Counted from the first letter of the stretch, positions 15,952 to 25,054 are shown. The stretch: 36,274 bases of DNA from Mariniblastus sp. (GCA_023300235.1 JALZWN010000099.1:1-36274); one strand, 5' to 3'. Program-made: numbers and translations. Notes: a model not told the origin generated them from the sequence alone.

Positions 15952-17154
15952 ATTATTCTGCCGGAACTGCCCGGGCGTGATACCGGTTAGCTTCTTAAAC
16001 AAAGAAGACATGTACTCGGTGTGATTGAAGCCCGTTAGCTTAGCCACCGCCGACAACTTCAACTCAGTCTCCATCAGCAATTGCTTGATCTTGGAAATCC
16101 GAACCCGATTGATCTCGCCATTGATCGAGCGATCCATCACCTTGCGGAAACGCCGCTCCAACGTCGCTCGTGAAACCGGCAACGCCCCAACCACATCCTT
16201 GACCTCGATGCCGTCACAGGCATGTTCGCGAATGTAAGACAAAGCTTGAGAGATCAACTTGTCCGCGATCGCTGTCGTGTCCGTCGAAACGCGAACCGAA
16301 ACACCCACCGGGCGGACCCACAAATACGGATTCTCCGGTTGCTTGCCATCGACCATACTCTGCAACAACTCCGCAGCACGATAACCGACCATCTTCGCGT
16401 TTCGATCGACACTGGACATCGGCGGATTCGAAAGCTTGCAAATCAATTCGTCGTTATCCACACCCACCACCGACACCTCTTCTGGCACATCGATCTGGTT
16501 GGTTCGCAACACGTTCAAAATCTGCCTACCGCGGATGTCATTACAAGCCATCAAACCAATTGGCTTGGGCAAGTCCACCAGCCACGTCAACAACTCTTCT
16601 TCAACCCTCATGCCAGTCGTTTCCACGGAAGAAGTGATCACGGGCCCCGCAATACCGATCGCAGACTCCGACGGATCAAACGAAGTTTTGGGCGTCGTCT
16701 CGTAAGAATAGAACTTAATATTCGCCGCCTCACAGCATTTCTTCAACAACCGCAAGCGACGGTTCGAAAAGTCAGCATCGGAGTAACCACAAAACGCAAC
16801 CTTGCGATGGCCGATCTCCATCAAGTGATCAAACGCAGCCTTGACTACCAATCGCTCATCCGATCCCACTGTCGGAACCATATCGTTAACCGGTCGATAG
16901 TTTCGCAAATCGACCCACGGCAACTTCAAAGTGCAAATGTAATTGTAAAGCTTTCGCGAGTCCGGCCGCACAATCAAACCGTCCAACTCCTCATCAGCCA
17001 ACCACGCCGGAATCCCTTGGCTCAACGTCCGTTCTTGATAGACGATCTCCCAGTTATCGTGCGATTGCGCGAAATTCGCAATTCCCTGTAAAAGATCACG
17101 GCCATATCCACGAGACGATTCGACAATCAATGCAATTTTCCTGCGTCGCTTCAT
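15940..17154 (-). CDS. XylR-type AraC-family transcriptional regulator
   Basis: The regulator has 404 residues. Residues about 1-285 are a LacI-type periplasmic-binding-like sensor domain: RRKIALIVESSRGYGRDLLQ at the start, GHRKVAFCGYSDADFSNRR, and PEEVSVVGVDNDELICKLSNPPMSSVD, the usual sugar-sensor signature. Residues about 298-400 are an AraC DNA-binding domain with two HTH units (VKDVVGALPVSRATLERRF and KLSAVAKLTGFNHTEYMSSLFKKLTG). Such proteins sense a sugar and activate catabolic genes. No sugar-catabolic gene lies beside it: upstream is a 144-base gap, downstream is the convergent nucleoside transporter. Its ligand and targets cannot be read from the window. A purine-rich GGGAAGCGGAA precedes the ATG at 17154. 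Confidence 0.92.
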   Translation of the reverse strand: MKRRRKIALIVESSRGYGRDLLQGIANFAQSHDNWEIVYQERTLSQGIPAWLADEELDGLIVRPDSRKLYNYICTLKLPWVDLRNYRPVNDMVPTVGSDERLVVKAAFDHLMEIGHRKVAFCGYSDADFSNRRLRLLKKCCEAANIKFYSYETTPKTSFDPSESAIGIAGPVITSSVETTGMRVEEELLTWLVDLPKPIGLMACNDIRGRQILNVLRTNQIDVPEEVSVVGVDNDELICKLSNPPMSSVDRNAKMVGYRAAELLQSMVDGKQPENPYLWVRPVGVSVRVSTDTTAIADKLISQALSYIREHACDGIEVKDVVGALPVSRATLERRFRKVMDRSINGEINRVRISKIKQLLMETELKLSAVAKLTGFNHTEYMSSLFKKLTGITPGQFRQNNSWK

Positions 17155-17298
17155 TTCCGCTTCCCATTCGTGCTAAATTGTACATTTGACGTGAAATCAT
17201 ACTACGGCTACAGGATCAATGCAAGCAATTTCCCGAACGATTCCTCACTCAAATGCGATCAAAAGCCTATTAACGTTGCCTACATCACCGCTTGAAGG

Positions 17299-18120
17299 TC
17301 ACTCGCACGATTGAATTAAAACACCGGCCTGCATTAACATTCCCCTCGACTTCATAAGGATTTCACAGGCATTGGGGCTGTCTCCATGGACGCATATAGA
17401 ATCTCCAATCACTCCGACCTCATGATTGGAAACTGTTGTCAACTTTTCTTGAAAAACAATTGCCACCGCTTGCGAGGCAGCCTCGTCCGGATCCTCGATA
17501 ACCCCTCCTATTTGACTGCGAGGCGATAGGTTTCCGGATTCCAGATAGCGCCGGTCGGCGAACGCTTCTCGGATGAACCGCACGTTCAACGAATCGCAAA
17601 CTCCCTGAAACTCCGTCCCCGCTTGCCCCATCATCGACAACGAACGACTAAACGAACTTCCAGACGAACGCCCAAACGACCGAGACACCTCGACGACCGT
17701 TTCCGCCGTTGCAGCGTCGATGTTACAACGATGATAAAGCGCGCCGTGAGGTTTCACGTATTTGATTTCCCCGCCGTGACGCAAAACGATCGCGTTCAAA
17801 AACTCCAATTGCTCTCGCAACGTGTCTCCCAATTGCTCTGCCGACAGATCCATTGCTTGCCGCCCAAAGTTCTCACGATCGGGGTAGCCAGGATGAGCCC
17901 CGATGGTGACGCCATGATGAATCGCAATTTTCACGGCGTTTGTAATATGCGTTTCATCGCCGGCATGAGCACCGCAAGCGATATTGGCCGAACTCACCAG
18001 CGGAATCAAAACAGCATCGTTGCCGACTATTTGCTGACCGGTGCTTTCACCGACATCACAATTCAAGTCGACGCTGCGAACCGGGTCGATGGATAAATTT
18101 TGGTCTGATTGATTTTCCAT
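17299..18120 (-). CDS. pxpA: 5-oxoprolinase subunit A (LamB/YcsF family, PxpA)
   Basis: The protein has 273 residues. PxpA works with PxpB and PxpC in ATP-dependent cleavage of 5-oxoproline to glutamate. LamB/YcsF hallmarks are present: VDLNCDVGES (about 17-26), SANIACGAHAGD, TIGAHPGYPDRENFGR, KYVKPHGALYH, and late ICVHGDSPNA. There is an apparent insertion rich in Ser/Phe/Arg (RSFGRSSGSSFSRSLSM, about 146-162) where the family usually has a short loop. The start ATG overlaps the upstream transporter stop in TAATG, so translation is coupled to it. No PxpB or PxpC (KipI/KipA) gene is found beside it, so partners must be elsewhere in the genome or the role differs. Confidence 0.9.
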   Translation of the reverse strand: MENQSDQNLSIDPVRSVDLNCDVGESTGQQIVGNDAVLIPLVSSANIACGAHAGDETHITNAVKIAIHHGVTIGAHPGYPDRENFGRQAMDLSAEQLGDTLREQLEFLNAIVLRHGGEIKYVKPHGALYHRCNIDAATAETVVEVSRSFGRSSGSSFSRSLSMMGQAGTEFQGVCDSLNVRFIREAFADRRYLESGNLSPRSQIGGVIEDPDEAASQAVAIVFQEKLTTVSNHEVGVIGDSICVHGDSPNACEILMKSRGMLMQAGVLIQSCE

Positions 18121-19481
18121 TATTCAAATACTTTGAAAGCTTTCAAAATCCCAACGACTCCAATTCCGACAGTCACCACTACTACGGCAGCACCCAAGAA
18201 ATTGGCTCGCCACGAGTTCTTATGACGCCCCAAAATCGCTTCACTGTTAGCCACCCAGATCAAAAACACCGCGGCGACCGGCAGCAAAATCCCGTTGGCG
18301 ACCTGAGCAAACACGATCAGCTGCTGAGGCGTCTTCACCCACAACGCAAAAACAACTCCAGTCACCAACACCCCAATCCAAATCGCTCGAAATCGCCAAT
18401 CGCCTAACTCGTTGGGCCAACCGAACAACTCGACCGCCACATAAGCCGCGGCCAGCGGAGCCGTGATGGCCGACGACAATCCGGCGACACAAAAACCAAA
18501 CGCCAGAAACCACGAAAACCATCCACCCAGCTTTACGGTTGATGCTTGGAATACGCGATCCAGTAGTTCGGCTGGCCCGCCGGACGCGATCGTTTGCTGG
18601 ACGCCATCCACATCTACAGGCGGGTCAATCGCATAGGGCGTCGCGACGATCAATATCGCAGCCGTGATCAGACCGCCACCGATGACCGAAATCGCGGTGT
18701 CCAATCGAGCGTTAACCAGATCATCGGCCGTCGACCAACGTTCTTTGACCGTCGATGCGTGCAGGAACAAGTTGTACGGCACGACCGTGGTGCCGATCAA
18801 ACCAACTAAAACCAGCCAGCCACCCTCGGGAACCTGAGGATGACAAAGCCCGCTGACGACCTGCGAGATGTCAGGCCGGATAAAAATAGCCGCCGTAAAA
18901 AAAACAATTCCGATCGACGCGACCAACACGATCAACGCTCGTTCAATGATTTTGTACTTGGCCGTCCAGAGCAGACCAAACGCGATGGCAGCCACCAGCA
19001 ACACGATCCCAGGCTTCCACACTCCGATCTCCGCTCGCCCTGAAGCCAAGCTCGCGCCGAGCACTCCGCCGGAAAGGTTTCCTGATTCATAAGCGGCATT
19101 GCCAATCAATACCGTTGCCAAAACAAGCCCGATGATCAACGGTTTGACCAGCGGCAGTTGGATGTTCTTACGGATCGATTCGCCGACGCCGCATTGAGCG
19201 ACCACGCCCAGTCGAGCTGACATTTCCTGCAAGGTCAAGCAAGCGAAGGTTGAAAACGCTACCGCCCACAGCAATGTATACCCAAATTGACCACCTGCTT
19301 TGGAAGCCGTCGCCAGCGTTCCGGGACCGATAAAAGCCGCCGCGACGACCGCGCCGGGGCCGATTGTTTTGAGTCTTTTAAATATCAACGGATCTTTTGA
19401 GGTTAGAGCAGGGCAGGGCAGGCGATGACTAGCTTTTGGCAGCCGCAGCCGTAAAGCAAAAGCGATGACGCTCGCGAACAT
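18120..19481 (-). CDS. Nramp-fold transporter with altered metal site (YcsG-like)
   Basis: The transporter has 453 residues from the ATG at 19481. A TTG four codons upstream is also open. The Nramp fold is clear: the TM1 block GPGAVVAAAFIGPGTLATAS and AGGQFGYTLLW, and the TM6 block GLIGTTVVPYNLFLHAST. Canonical Nramp metal transporters have DPGN in TM1 and AxxM with PHN in TM6. Here these read GPGT (residues about 52-55) and TTVV-PYN (about 231-237), so the Asp, Asn, Ala and Met ligands are all changed. About 11 hydrophobic segments are present. In Bacillus the pxpA homologue ycsF is next to the Nramp-like ycsG, the same pairing as here. This suggests import of 5-oxoproline or a related organic acid, not a metal. 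That substrate is inference. Confidence 0.85.
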   Translation of the reverse strand: MFASVIAFALRLRLPKASHRLPCPALTSKDPLIFKRLKTIGPGAVVAAAFIGPGTLATASKAGGQFGYTLLWAVAFSTFACLTLQEMSARLGVVAQCGVGESIRKNIQLPLVKPLIIGLVLATVLIGNAAYESGNLSGGVLGASLASGRAEIGVWKPGIVLLVAAIAFGLLWTAKYKIIERALIVLVASIGIVFFTAAIFIRPDISQVVSGLCHPQVPEGGWLVLVGLIGTTVVPYNLFLHASTVKERWSTADDLVNARLDTAISVIGGGLITAAILIVATPYAIDPPVDVDGVQQTIASGGPAELLDRVFQASTVKLGGWFSWFLAFGFCVAGLSSAITAPLAAAYVAVELFGWPNELGDWRFRAIWIGVLVTGVVFALWVKTPQQLIVFAQVANGILLPVAAVFLIWVANSEAILGRHKNSWRANFLGAAVVVVTVGIGVVGILKAFKVFE

Positions 19482-19603
19482 GGTTATCGACAAACCGCCA
19501 AATCCCTTCCCATTCTAGCAACTCGACCACTGGAACCGCTAGCACACCAAGCCACCACCGCTTCGGCTTATCCCGCTGTCCGAAAATCTGCTATTGATAA
19601 CGG

Positions 19604-20419
19604 ATGAACTTCCGCGAGCCCTGTCATTTCCACCTCACCCGCTTGCTGCTGGCTGCCGCTTGCGTTCTCACCGCCGGCTGCTCGCTCACAACCCAGCCTG
19701 CCGCGCCAGTGCTGCCCGAACAACACTTGCTCGAAGCCGGGCAACTCGAAATTCACTCCGACTTTAAACTGCCTCAGTCTCATCGTTTGGTGAGTGAACT
19801 GGTCGCTCAACGTCGCGACCTCGCCAACTTGCTGGGCGTCGAACCGTCGGACGAACCGATCCACGTTTTCTTGTTCGAAAAATCCGCCGACTATCGGCAG
19901 TACATGCAAAACAAACACCCCGACTTTCCGGCTCGTCGGGCCCTATTCGTAAAGACAGACACGCAGCTGAAAGTATACGCATCCTGGCATCCACGCGTCG
20001 GCGAAGACCTGCGGCACGAAGTAACCCACGGGTATTTGCATAGTGCGGTCAATGATATTCCGCTGTGGTTGGACGAGGGATTGGCTGAGTTCTTTGAAAC
20101 AGGCCGAGAAAAACAGGGCAGCCATGGAGCTCACATTCATTTGCTAAAAACTCGACTAAAACAAGGCAAATGGTCCCCAGACTTGCAACGACTCGAAACG
20201 CTTGACGAAGCCGAAGCGATGACACAAATGGACTACGCTGAGTCCTGGTTGTGGGTGCACTTTCTATTGTTCAATCCACAAGTCAGAGACCAGCATCTGA
20301 TCCAAGCCCATCTAATCCAACTGCGTAAACAAGGCAGTGCGTTCGGCATCGCCGCGGCGATCGACAAAGAATTTGACAGCATCGAGTCCGCATTGATTGA
20401 GCATTTGAAATCGCTGTAA
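19604..20419 (+). CDS. Lipoprotein with HExxH peptidase-like domain (DUF1570-like)
   Basis: The protein has 271 residues. The N-terminus is a lipoprotein signal: HLTRLLLAAACVLTAGC, with lipobox LTAGC and Cys26 as the lipidated residue. The mature domain has the gluzincin arrangement RHEVTHGYLH (His138, Glu139, His142) followed 16 residues later by WLDEGLAEFFE with Glu158 as the probable third zinc ligand. This is the pattern of the peptidase MA-like / DUF1570 group, common in planctomycetes. The rest (residues 50-130, ending VYASWHPR) fits the pre-catalytic beta region of that group. It is probably a zinc-dependent hydrolase anchored to a membrane on the periplasmic side. Whether it cleaves peptides is unproven. 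It is divergent from the Nramp-like gene, 122 bases away. Confidence 0.82.
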   Translation: MNFREPCHFHLTRLLLAAACVLTAGCSLTTQPAAPVLPEQHLLEAGQLEIHSDFKLPQSHRLVSELVAQRRDLANLLGVEPSDEPIHVFLFEKSADYRQYMQNKHPDFPARRALFVKTDTQLKVYASWHPRVGEDLRHEVTHGYLHSAVNDIPLWLDEGLAEFFETGREKQGSHGAHIHLLKTRLKQGKWSPDLQRLETLDEAEAMTQMDYAESWLWVHFLLFNPQVRDQHLIQAHLIQLRKQGSAFGIAAAIDKEFDSIESALIEHLKSL

Positions 20420-20609
20420 CGGCCATGCTCTTCTTGCGTACCCGCTTGGCAACCGCGGCCAATCTCCTTCTGACTAACGCCAATGTAAAACTAGGCAAAG
20501 TTGGTCGACTCTACTACGTCTAACGGTTCTTCTTATTGTAAGTTTCGTATCGACCGATCCACATTGCAGGTATTACAACCGCGCCTGGATTAGGTCTTTG
20601 GAGGCTCCT

Positions 20610-21611
20610 GTGAGCAAATTAGCTGTTTTTACATCCCTGTTCGCCTTGATTGTCATGACCGGCGCGTGCCCAAGCTGGTCTATGGCGCAATCGCCGTGGC
20701 AACAATCGACATTCAAGGAAAACAATTTGTCGGTGGAAGTGGGAGCCAAAATCTTTGATCGCCCGGGGGATGATTCAACCACGCCAGTTATTTCGGATTC
20801 GCTCACTAACACCACCCTTTTCGATCAAGAAGAAGCGACCGAATTTGGCACCAGCTTTGGTGTCGAAATCAAGGTAAATGCCGCAGGTCGTTACAATCGC
20901 ATTTTTGAGTTCCGTACGGTCTTGACCCAATGGGACGAGTCATCTGCGATATTTGGCAACAACTTGGAGTCTGTGTTTTCCCCAGCCCCACTGGACTTGT
21001 CAGTCTTTACTCCACCGCAATCAGTTTTCTACAACACGCAATCGGACTACTACAGCTTCGAGCTAATGAGCAAGCGAGCGGTATGCCAAGGGCTAACCCT
21101 TTCGGTAGGTCCTCGATTCATTTCGACCGACGATACAATCAACATTCAGAGCAACACGGCAACCAACGATCCGGTTCTAGGCCCCAACGCGGCCACTCAG
21201 CTCAATAGTTTTGACGCTAAGAACTCGTTGATTGGAGTACAAGTCGGCGTTGAAGTTAATCGACCCATTGCTCAATCGGTTTACTTTACTTTCTTTGGCC
21301 GAGCAGGCGGATATCATAACGGTACGCGACTTGATACCGCAGCTTCCATCACTGACACCTTGGGCCTCAACACCACTCCCGCCACCGCAACACGTCGCAC
21401 CCGATCGACCGAAGCGTTTGTTGGCGAACTTGGAGGTCGAGTAAACGTTGAACTTCTACAAAACTGCATTTCGACTTACCTAGGGTACGAAGCAACCGTC
21501 ATCGACGGCATCGCTTTGTCATCGCAGAATCTCACCAACCTTGGCCGGATCGACACCAACAATACACTCTTTTTTCAAGCAATCACCTTCGGTGTGAACC
21601 TGTCATACTAA
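20610..21611 (+). CDS. Predicted outer-membrane beta-barrel protein
   Basis: The protein has 333 residues from a GTG at 20610, preceded by GGAGG at a spacing of 6-7 bases. A TTG at 20598 overlaps that ribosome site and is rejected. Sec signal peptide: KLAVFTSLFALIVMTGACPS, with cleavage near SMAQ. The mature part is built of alternating polar/hydrophobic strands (LSVEVGAKIF, TSFGVEIKV, YYSFELMSKRAV, LTLSVGPRF, SLIGVQVGVEVNR, VYFTFFGRAGGY, AITFGVNLSY) and ends in an aromatic residue, as barrel proteins do. Planctomycete BBP7-type barrel proteins share this plan, though I cannot confirm the family. It is probably a porin or a structural protein of the outer membrane. A strong terminator follows. 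Confidence 0.75.
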   Translation: MSKLAVFTSLFALIVMTGACPSWSMAQSPWQQSTFKENNLSVEVGAKIFDRPGDDSTTPVISDSLTNTTLFDQEEATEFGTSFGVEIKVNAAGRYNRIFEFRTVLTQWDESSAIFGNNLESVFSPAPLDLSVFTPPQSVFYNTQSDYYSFELMSKRAVCQGLTLSVGPRFISTDDTINIQSNTATNDPVLGPNAATQLNSFDAKNSLIGVQVGVEVNRPIAQSVYFTFFGRAGGYHNGTRLDTAASITDTLGLNTTPATATRRTRSTEAFVGELGGRVNVELLQNCISTYLGYEATVIDGIALSSQNLTNLGRIDTNNTLFFQAITFGVNLSY

Positions 21612-21747
21612 CAGCTGCCCTCGGAACTTTTTGGTGCGAAGCATTTTTCTGTTTGGTCGCGAAGCATCGAGACAAACCCTAAAACCTGAAGGCGAACGGG
21701 ACAACAACCCCGTTCAATCGCAGCCAGCCCAGACAATCAAAAAACTT

Positions 21748-21793
21748 AACAGGCAGGATGTCGTCACAGCGACACCCCTGCCTGTTTTTGTTT
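21748..21793 (+). terminator. Rho-independent terminator
   Basis: AACAGGCAGG pairs with CCTGCCTGTT, with an inner TGTCG / CGACA stem, followed by TTTTTGTTTT. It terminates the outer-membrane protein transcript. Confidence 0.92.
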
Positions 21794-22070
21794 TCAAGAG
21801 TTGACTCGGTCCTCAACTGAACCAGCACTCGTCATTTGTTACAGTGCCGGCCGACTCTAAAAACGAGGAAATTTACACCCACAATTTTCGCCGCACAAAT
21901 CACAACCAAGAATGCGTTCATCACAGTTTGATCACGACCGCTTCAACGGCTCCGCGGCCGGATTTCTATCGGCCCAGTTCGGCCCAGTTTGGCCCAGCAC
22001 GCTCAACATCACGCCCCGGCCACAAGGATGGCATTCAAACCAATTCGAGTGTAAGATCTAACGATTAAAA
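21794..22070. other. Spacer upstream of tRNA-Arg, with a short direct repeat
   Basis: No gene is supported. At 21970-21996 a 10-bp unit CGGCCCAGTT is repeated twice perfectly, with a third partial copy (TGGCCCAG). The tRNA promoter should lie just before 22071 but cannot be assigned. Confidence 0.5.
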
Positions 22071-22143
22071 GCTCCCGTAGCTCAGGGGATAGAGCACAGC
22101 TTTCCTAAAGCTGGTGTCGGTGGTTCGAATCCACTCGGGAGCG
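22071..22143 (+). tRNA. tRNA-Arg (anticodon CCT)
   Basis: This is a complete cloverleaf of 73 nt without an encoded CCA. The acceptor GCTCCCG pairs with CGGGAGC and the discriminator base is G. The D arm is GCTCAGGGGATAGAGC. The anticodon stem CAGCT / AGCTG carries the loop TTCCTAA, giving anticodon CCT (reads AGG). The T arm is GGTGG-TTCGAAT-CCACT with a terminal G-U pair. No duplicated 3' end that would mark an integrated element is seen nearby. Confidence 0.96.
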
Positions 22144-22590
22144 CTTTATTTTCATGTGTTTTGTCTAGTTTGATCCCAATCTCTGACGAACCTGTTGGCT
22201 GCTTCTTACGCCCCGCCCACGGAATCCTTCGCAACAATCGCCCCCTTTTGCGGGGGTGGGCCATAGAGCCACACCAGCTTAACAAAGGTAAATCCCGACC
22301 GAACGTCGTTCCGCGACATGAACGCTGACAAGTCGGCGAACTGCGCGAAAATGCATCGCCTTAGCTTTCAAAACACCTGCCCGACAGTACAGGATTATTG
22401 ACACGGTTCTTAGTAATCCGAGCCAGTCAATTCGGACTATCTCGGACCACCAAGGCAGGTTGGTCACGCCAGTAAAACATGCTATTTTGCTTCGTTAGCG
22501 TGAGACTTCGAAAAAACGTTCTCATTTTGTAAGGACGCCAAACATTCCCTGTCTCCCACCGCATCAGCACAAACTCGATCGGATAAACTC
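22144..22590. other. Spacer downstream of tRNA-Arg
   Basis: This 447-base region shows no convincing gene. Minus-strand frames over the tRNA and at 22279-22467 have no domain content or ribosome site. No integrase, attachment site duplication or terminator was seen. Confidence 0.45.
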
Positions 22591-23271
22591 GTGAACCAAT
22601 TGAAAATCTCAGGAATCCTGGGACTTGTCGGCGCCCTCATCTGCGGGACGGGGGAATTCCTGCTGCACTTTGATCCACAAGCCAGATTCACCGGCTACGA
22701 ATTCATGGCGGATATCTCTGAAGCGAGATTGACCGCGGGGCACTTCTTCGCGGTCTTCGGAGTGCCACTCTATTTTGTCGGAGTGTGGCACATCGCCGAA
22801 ATGCTTCGACCAGCTGGCACAAAACTCTCCAGAGCTTTGATGATCATTGGCTGGTTTGGATTTCTTTACGGTGCGATGTGGATGAGTTCTCGGGCCATGA
22901 TTGGTTCCATCGCCCATCATCCAGAGTTAACCGAACAAACGTGTCTCGTCGAGCTTTATGAGCTGCGGTTGGAAACGCTGTTGCAAATCATCCGCATCAC
23001 TACGTTGATCATCTCCGGTATCTTTATCAAGATGGTCCTGACGGGAAAGTCTCGTTATCCTAAATGGATGGCAGCCACCAGCCCCATCGTTCTGCTGCTG
23101 ATGAACTTCGTCATTTACTTGACCATGCCGTCAGTCGGGAAGTACGTCATGCCGATCGCACTCAATGTTGGATTCTCAATCTTCTTTTTACTATCGTTGA
23201 CTTTCGGCGATACTCGATGCGAGAAGCAGCTGCACGCAAGCACGAGCGATTTGGCTCACGGTGGCAACTAG
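22591..23271 (+). CDS. Six-TM membrane protein, DUF6796-like
   Basis: The protein has 226 residues from a GTG at 22591. Hydrophobic helices are near residues 7-25, 48-68, 80-100, 128-148, 160-180 and 188-208. The first helix ends in GTGEFLLHFDPQARFTGYEF, and the second starts with GHFFAVFGVPLYFVGVWHI. The third includes the motif GFLYGAMWMSSRAMIG. These fit my recollection of the DUF6796 family, which is of unknown function. The conserved Glu, His and Asp residues near membrane faces would be the ones to test. The next gene starts 71 bases downstream on the same strand, so cotranscription is possible. Confidence 0.75.
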   Translation: MNQLKISGILGLVGALICGTGEFLLHFDPQARFTGYEFMADISEARLTAGHFFAVFGVPLYFVGVWHIAEMLRPAGTKLSRALMIIGWFGFLYGAMWMSSRAMIGSIAHHPELTEQTCLVELYELRLETLLQIIRITTLIISGIFIKMVLTGKSRYPKWMAATSPIVLLLMNFVIYLTMPSVGKYVMPIALNVGFSIFFLLSLTFGDTRCEKQLHASTSDLAHGGN

Positions 23272-23341
23272 GCACCATCTCGCCGAATTCGATTTTTATA
23301 TCAACCCAAACAAACAAATTCCATCAAAACTCATCACCTCA

Positions 23342-25054
23342 ATGGACTCAAAAATGAACAACTCATCTGCCCCACACGACCACGCGAGCAACCACGGACA
23401 GGATTCGCCAGCCAAAAAGAAGAAGTCAATCTTTTCATTTTTGAAGTATATCCCAGTCCTGCTATTGCTACTGGTCGCAGGCCTCGCGTTGTTCGTCGTC
23501 ATGCGATTCCTTAATGACGCAAAGATTCCGTACACCGTATCGACCGACGGAATCGTGATTCCGACCTACGACGAGATCGAACTGCCTTTCTCTCACAACT
23601 ATGTCAAGCCGAATCAAATTCAGGCAACCGGCGGCGCGGCATTCAATCTCGACGATGGTCCGGAAGAATTAATCCTTGCTGGCGGACAGGACCAGGATGA
23701 TGTGATTTACCGATTTGTCGATGGCAAGTTCGAAGACATCACTTCGGAAACTGGCTACACCAAAGAAAACAAGTCAGAAGCGACCATGAGTGTCACGTCA
23801 CTGGACGTTGATCGCGATGGCGATGACGATTTGATCGTGACTCGAAAATCAAGCATCTGGCTATACACCAACGGCGGCGGCAAGCTCACCGGACAAAAAC
23901 TGAACGTTCCGTTGGACGACAACACAACGCCGTTGTCAATTGCAGTCGCTGACTTGAATCGCGATGGTCATTTCGACATGTACGTTTGTGGTTACATCAA
24001 AAAGGAACTGATTGAAGGCTACAACATCTTCAATAAAGAAGGCTACGGCGGACGAAGTGCGTTGCTGATGAATAACGGCGACAACACGTTCACCGACAAA
24101 ACAAAAGAAGCCGGTTTGTACTACAAGCACAACACGTTCCAAGCCGTCTTCTACGACGTGGATGTCGATGGTGACGAAGACCTTGTCGTCGCTCACGACA
24201 CAGGGCAAGTTAGAACGTGGCGAAACAACGGAGACATGACGTTTGAAAACGTGAAGAACCCAAACTCTGACGTCTATAGCTACCCGATGGGAATCGCCGT
24301 CGGTGACTACGACAACGATGGACGAGTCGACTTCTTTTTCTCTAACACCGGAACGACGGCTCCTCCGTTCATGGCCAAAGGCGATCTTCGCGCCGACCAA
24401 ACGTATCACCCTGATTGGATTATGTTTCACAATGATGGCAATTTTGAGTTCACCGACACGGCTGACAAAACCAAAGTCGCTGACTATGAATTTTCATGGG
24501 GCTGCATTTTTGAAGACTTCAACCTCGACGGACGTCCTGACTTGGCCGTGTCCGAAAACTATGTTGACTTGCCTCCTCACAAGCTTGAATTCCTTCGCTT
24601 GCCAGGCCGGTTTTTGATTCAGAACGCGGACGGTGAATTCGCAGCAGTGGGAACTGAAGCGTGCGTTGTTAACAAAGGCTTTAGCCTGTCGACCATTTCT
24701 GCGGACTTCAACCAAGACGGTGCCCCGGACCTTGTGCACGTAAACCTCGCCGGAAAGTCTAAAGTGTTCCTAAGCAAAAACACCCAGCAAGGCTTTGTTA
24801 AAGTTCAATTGCCTAACGTCGTTGAGTCCGTCAGCGCGATGGTCAAAGCCGAACTCGCCGACGGCCGCACGATCTATGAACCATTCGTCAAAGGCGAAGG
24901 CCTCTGTTCTGACTCGTCTCCAATCGTAACCGTTGGCACTGGCGGCTCTGAAGTTAAATCGATTGAGGTGAAGTACCTCAATGGAATGTCACAGACATTC
25001 GACACACCAGCGTTAGGCTCAACCATCGGTTGCGAAATCCCCGCTGGCTCATAG
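23342..25054 (+). CDS. Membrane-anchored FG-GAP/VCBS repeat protein with ASPIC/UnbV domain
   Basis: The protein has 570 residues from the ATG at 23342. Another ATG four codons on is equally possible, and an upstream extension to 23261 overlaps the previous gene. A cytoplasmic basic stretch (SPAKKKKSIFSFLKY) leads into one TM helix (IPVLLLLLVAGLALFVVM). The exterior is a beta-propeller of FG-GAP-type repeats with calcium loops: DVDRDGDDDL, DLNRDGHFDM, DVDVDGDEDL, DYDNDGRVDF, DFNLDGRPDL, DFNQDGAPDL. The last part (about 475-565), VKAELADGRTIYEPFVKGEG and KSIEVKYLNGMSQTF, is an ASPIC/UnbV domain, as in CRTAC1-like proteins. It probably sits on the outer face of the inner membrane and binds Ca2+. 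A ligand or adhesion role is inferred. Confidence 0.88.
   Translation: MDSKMNNSSAPHDHASNHGQDSPAKKKKSIFSFLKYIPVLLLLLVAGLALFVVMRFLNDAKIPYTVSTDGIVIPTYDEIELPFSHNYVKPNQIQATGGAAFNLDDGPEELILAGGQDQDDVIYRFVDGKFEDITSETGYTKENKSEATMSVTSLDVDRDGDDDLIVTRKSSIWLYTNGGGKLTGQKLNVPLDDNTTPLSIAVADLNRDGHFDMYVCGYIKKELIEGYNIFNKEGYGGRSALLMNNGDNTFTDKTKEAGLYYKHNTFQAVFYDVDVDGDEDLVVAHDTGQVRTWRNNGDMTFENVKNPNSDVYSYPMGIAVGDYDNDGRVDFFFSNTGTTAPPFMAKGDLRADQTYHPDWIMFHNDGNFEFTDTADKTKVADYEFSWGCIFEDFNLDGRPDLAVSENYVDLPPHKLEFLRLPGRFLIQNADGEFAAVGTEACVVNKGFSLSTISADFNQDGAPDLVHVNLAGKSKVFLSKNTQQGFVKVQLPNVVESVSAMVKAELADGRTIYEPFVKGEGLCSDSSPIVTVGTGGSEVKSIEVKYLNGMSQTFDTPALGSTIGCEIPAGS

Noticed and set aside
16222-17091. 289-codon plus-strand frame opposite the XylR-type regulator
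   Set aside because: Antisense shadow. The regulator on the minus strand has complete domains over the same bases.
22082-22285. 67-codon minus-strand open frame downstream of and across the tRNA
   Set aside because: Its C-terminal part is the antisense translation of tRNA-Arg, a common artefact. It has no ribosome site or domain content.
22071-22590. Possible integration site at the tRNA-Arg 3' end
   Set aside because: No second copy of the tRNA 3' end and no integrase or mobile gene lies in the following 3 kb.
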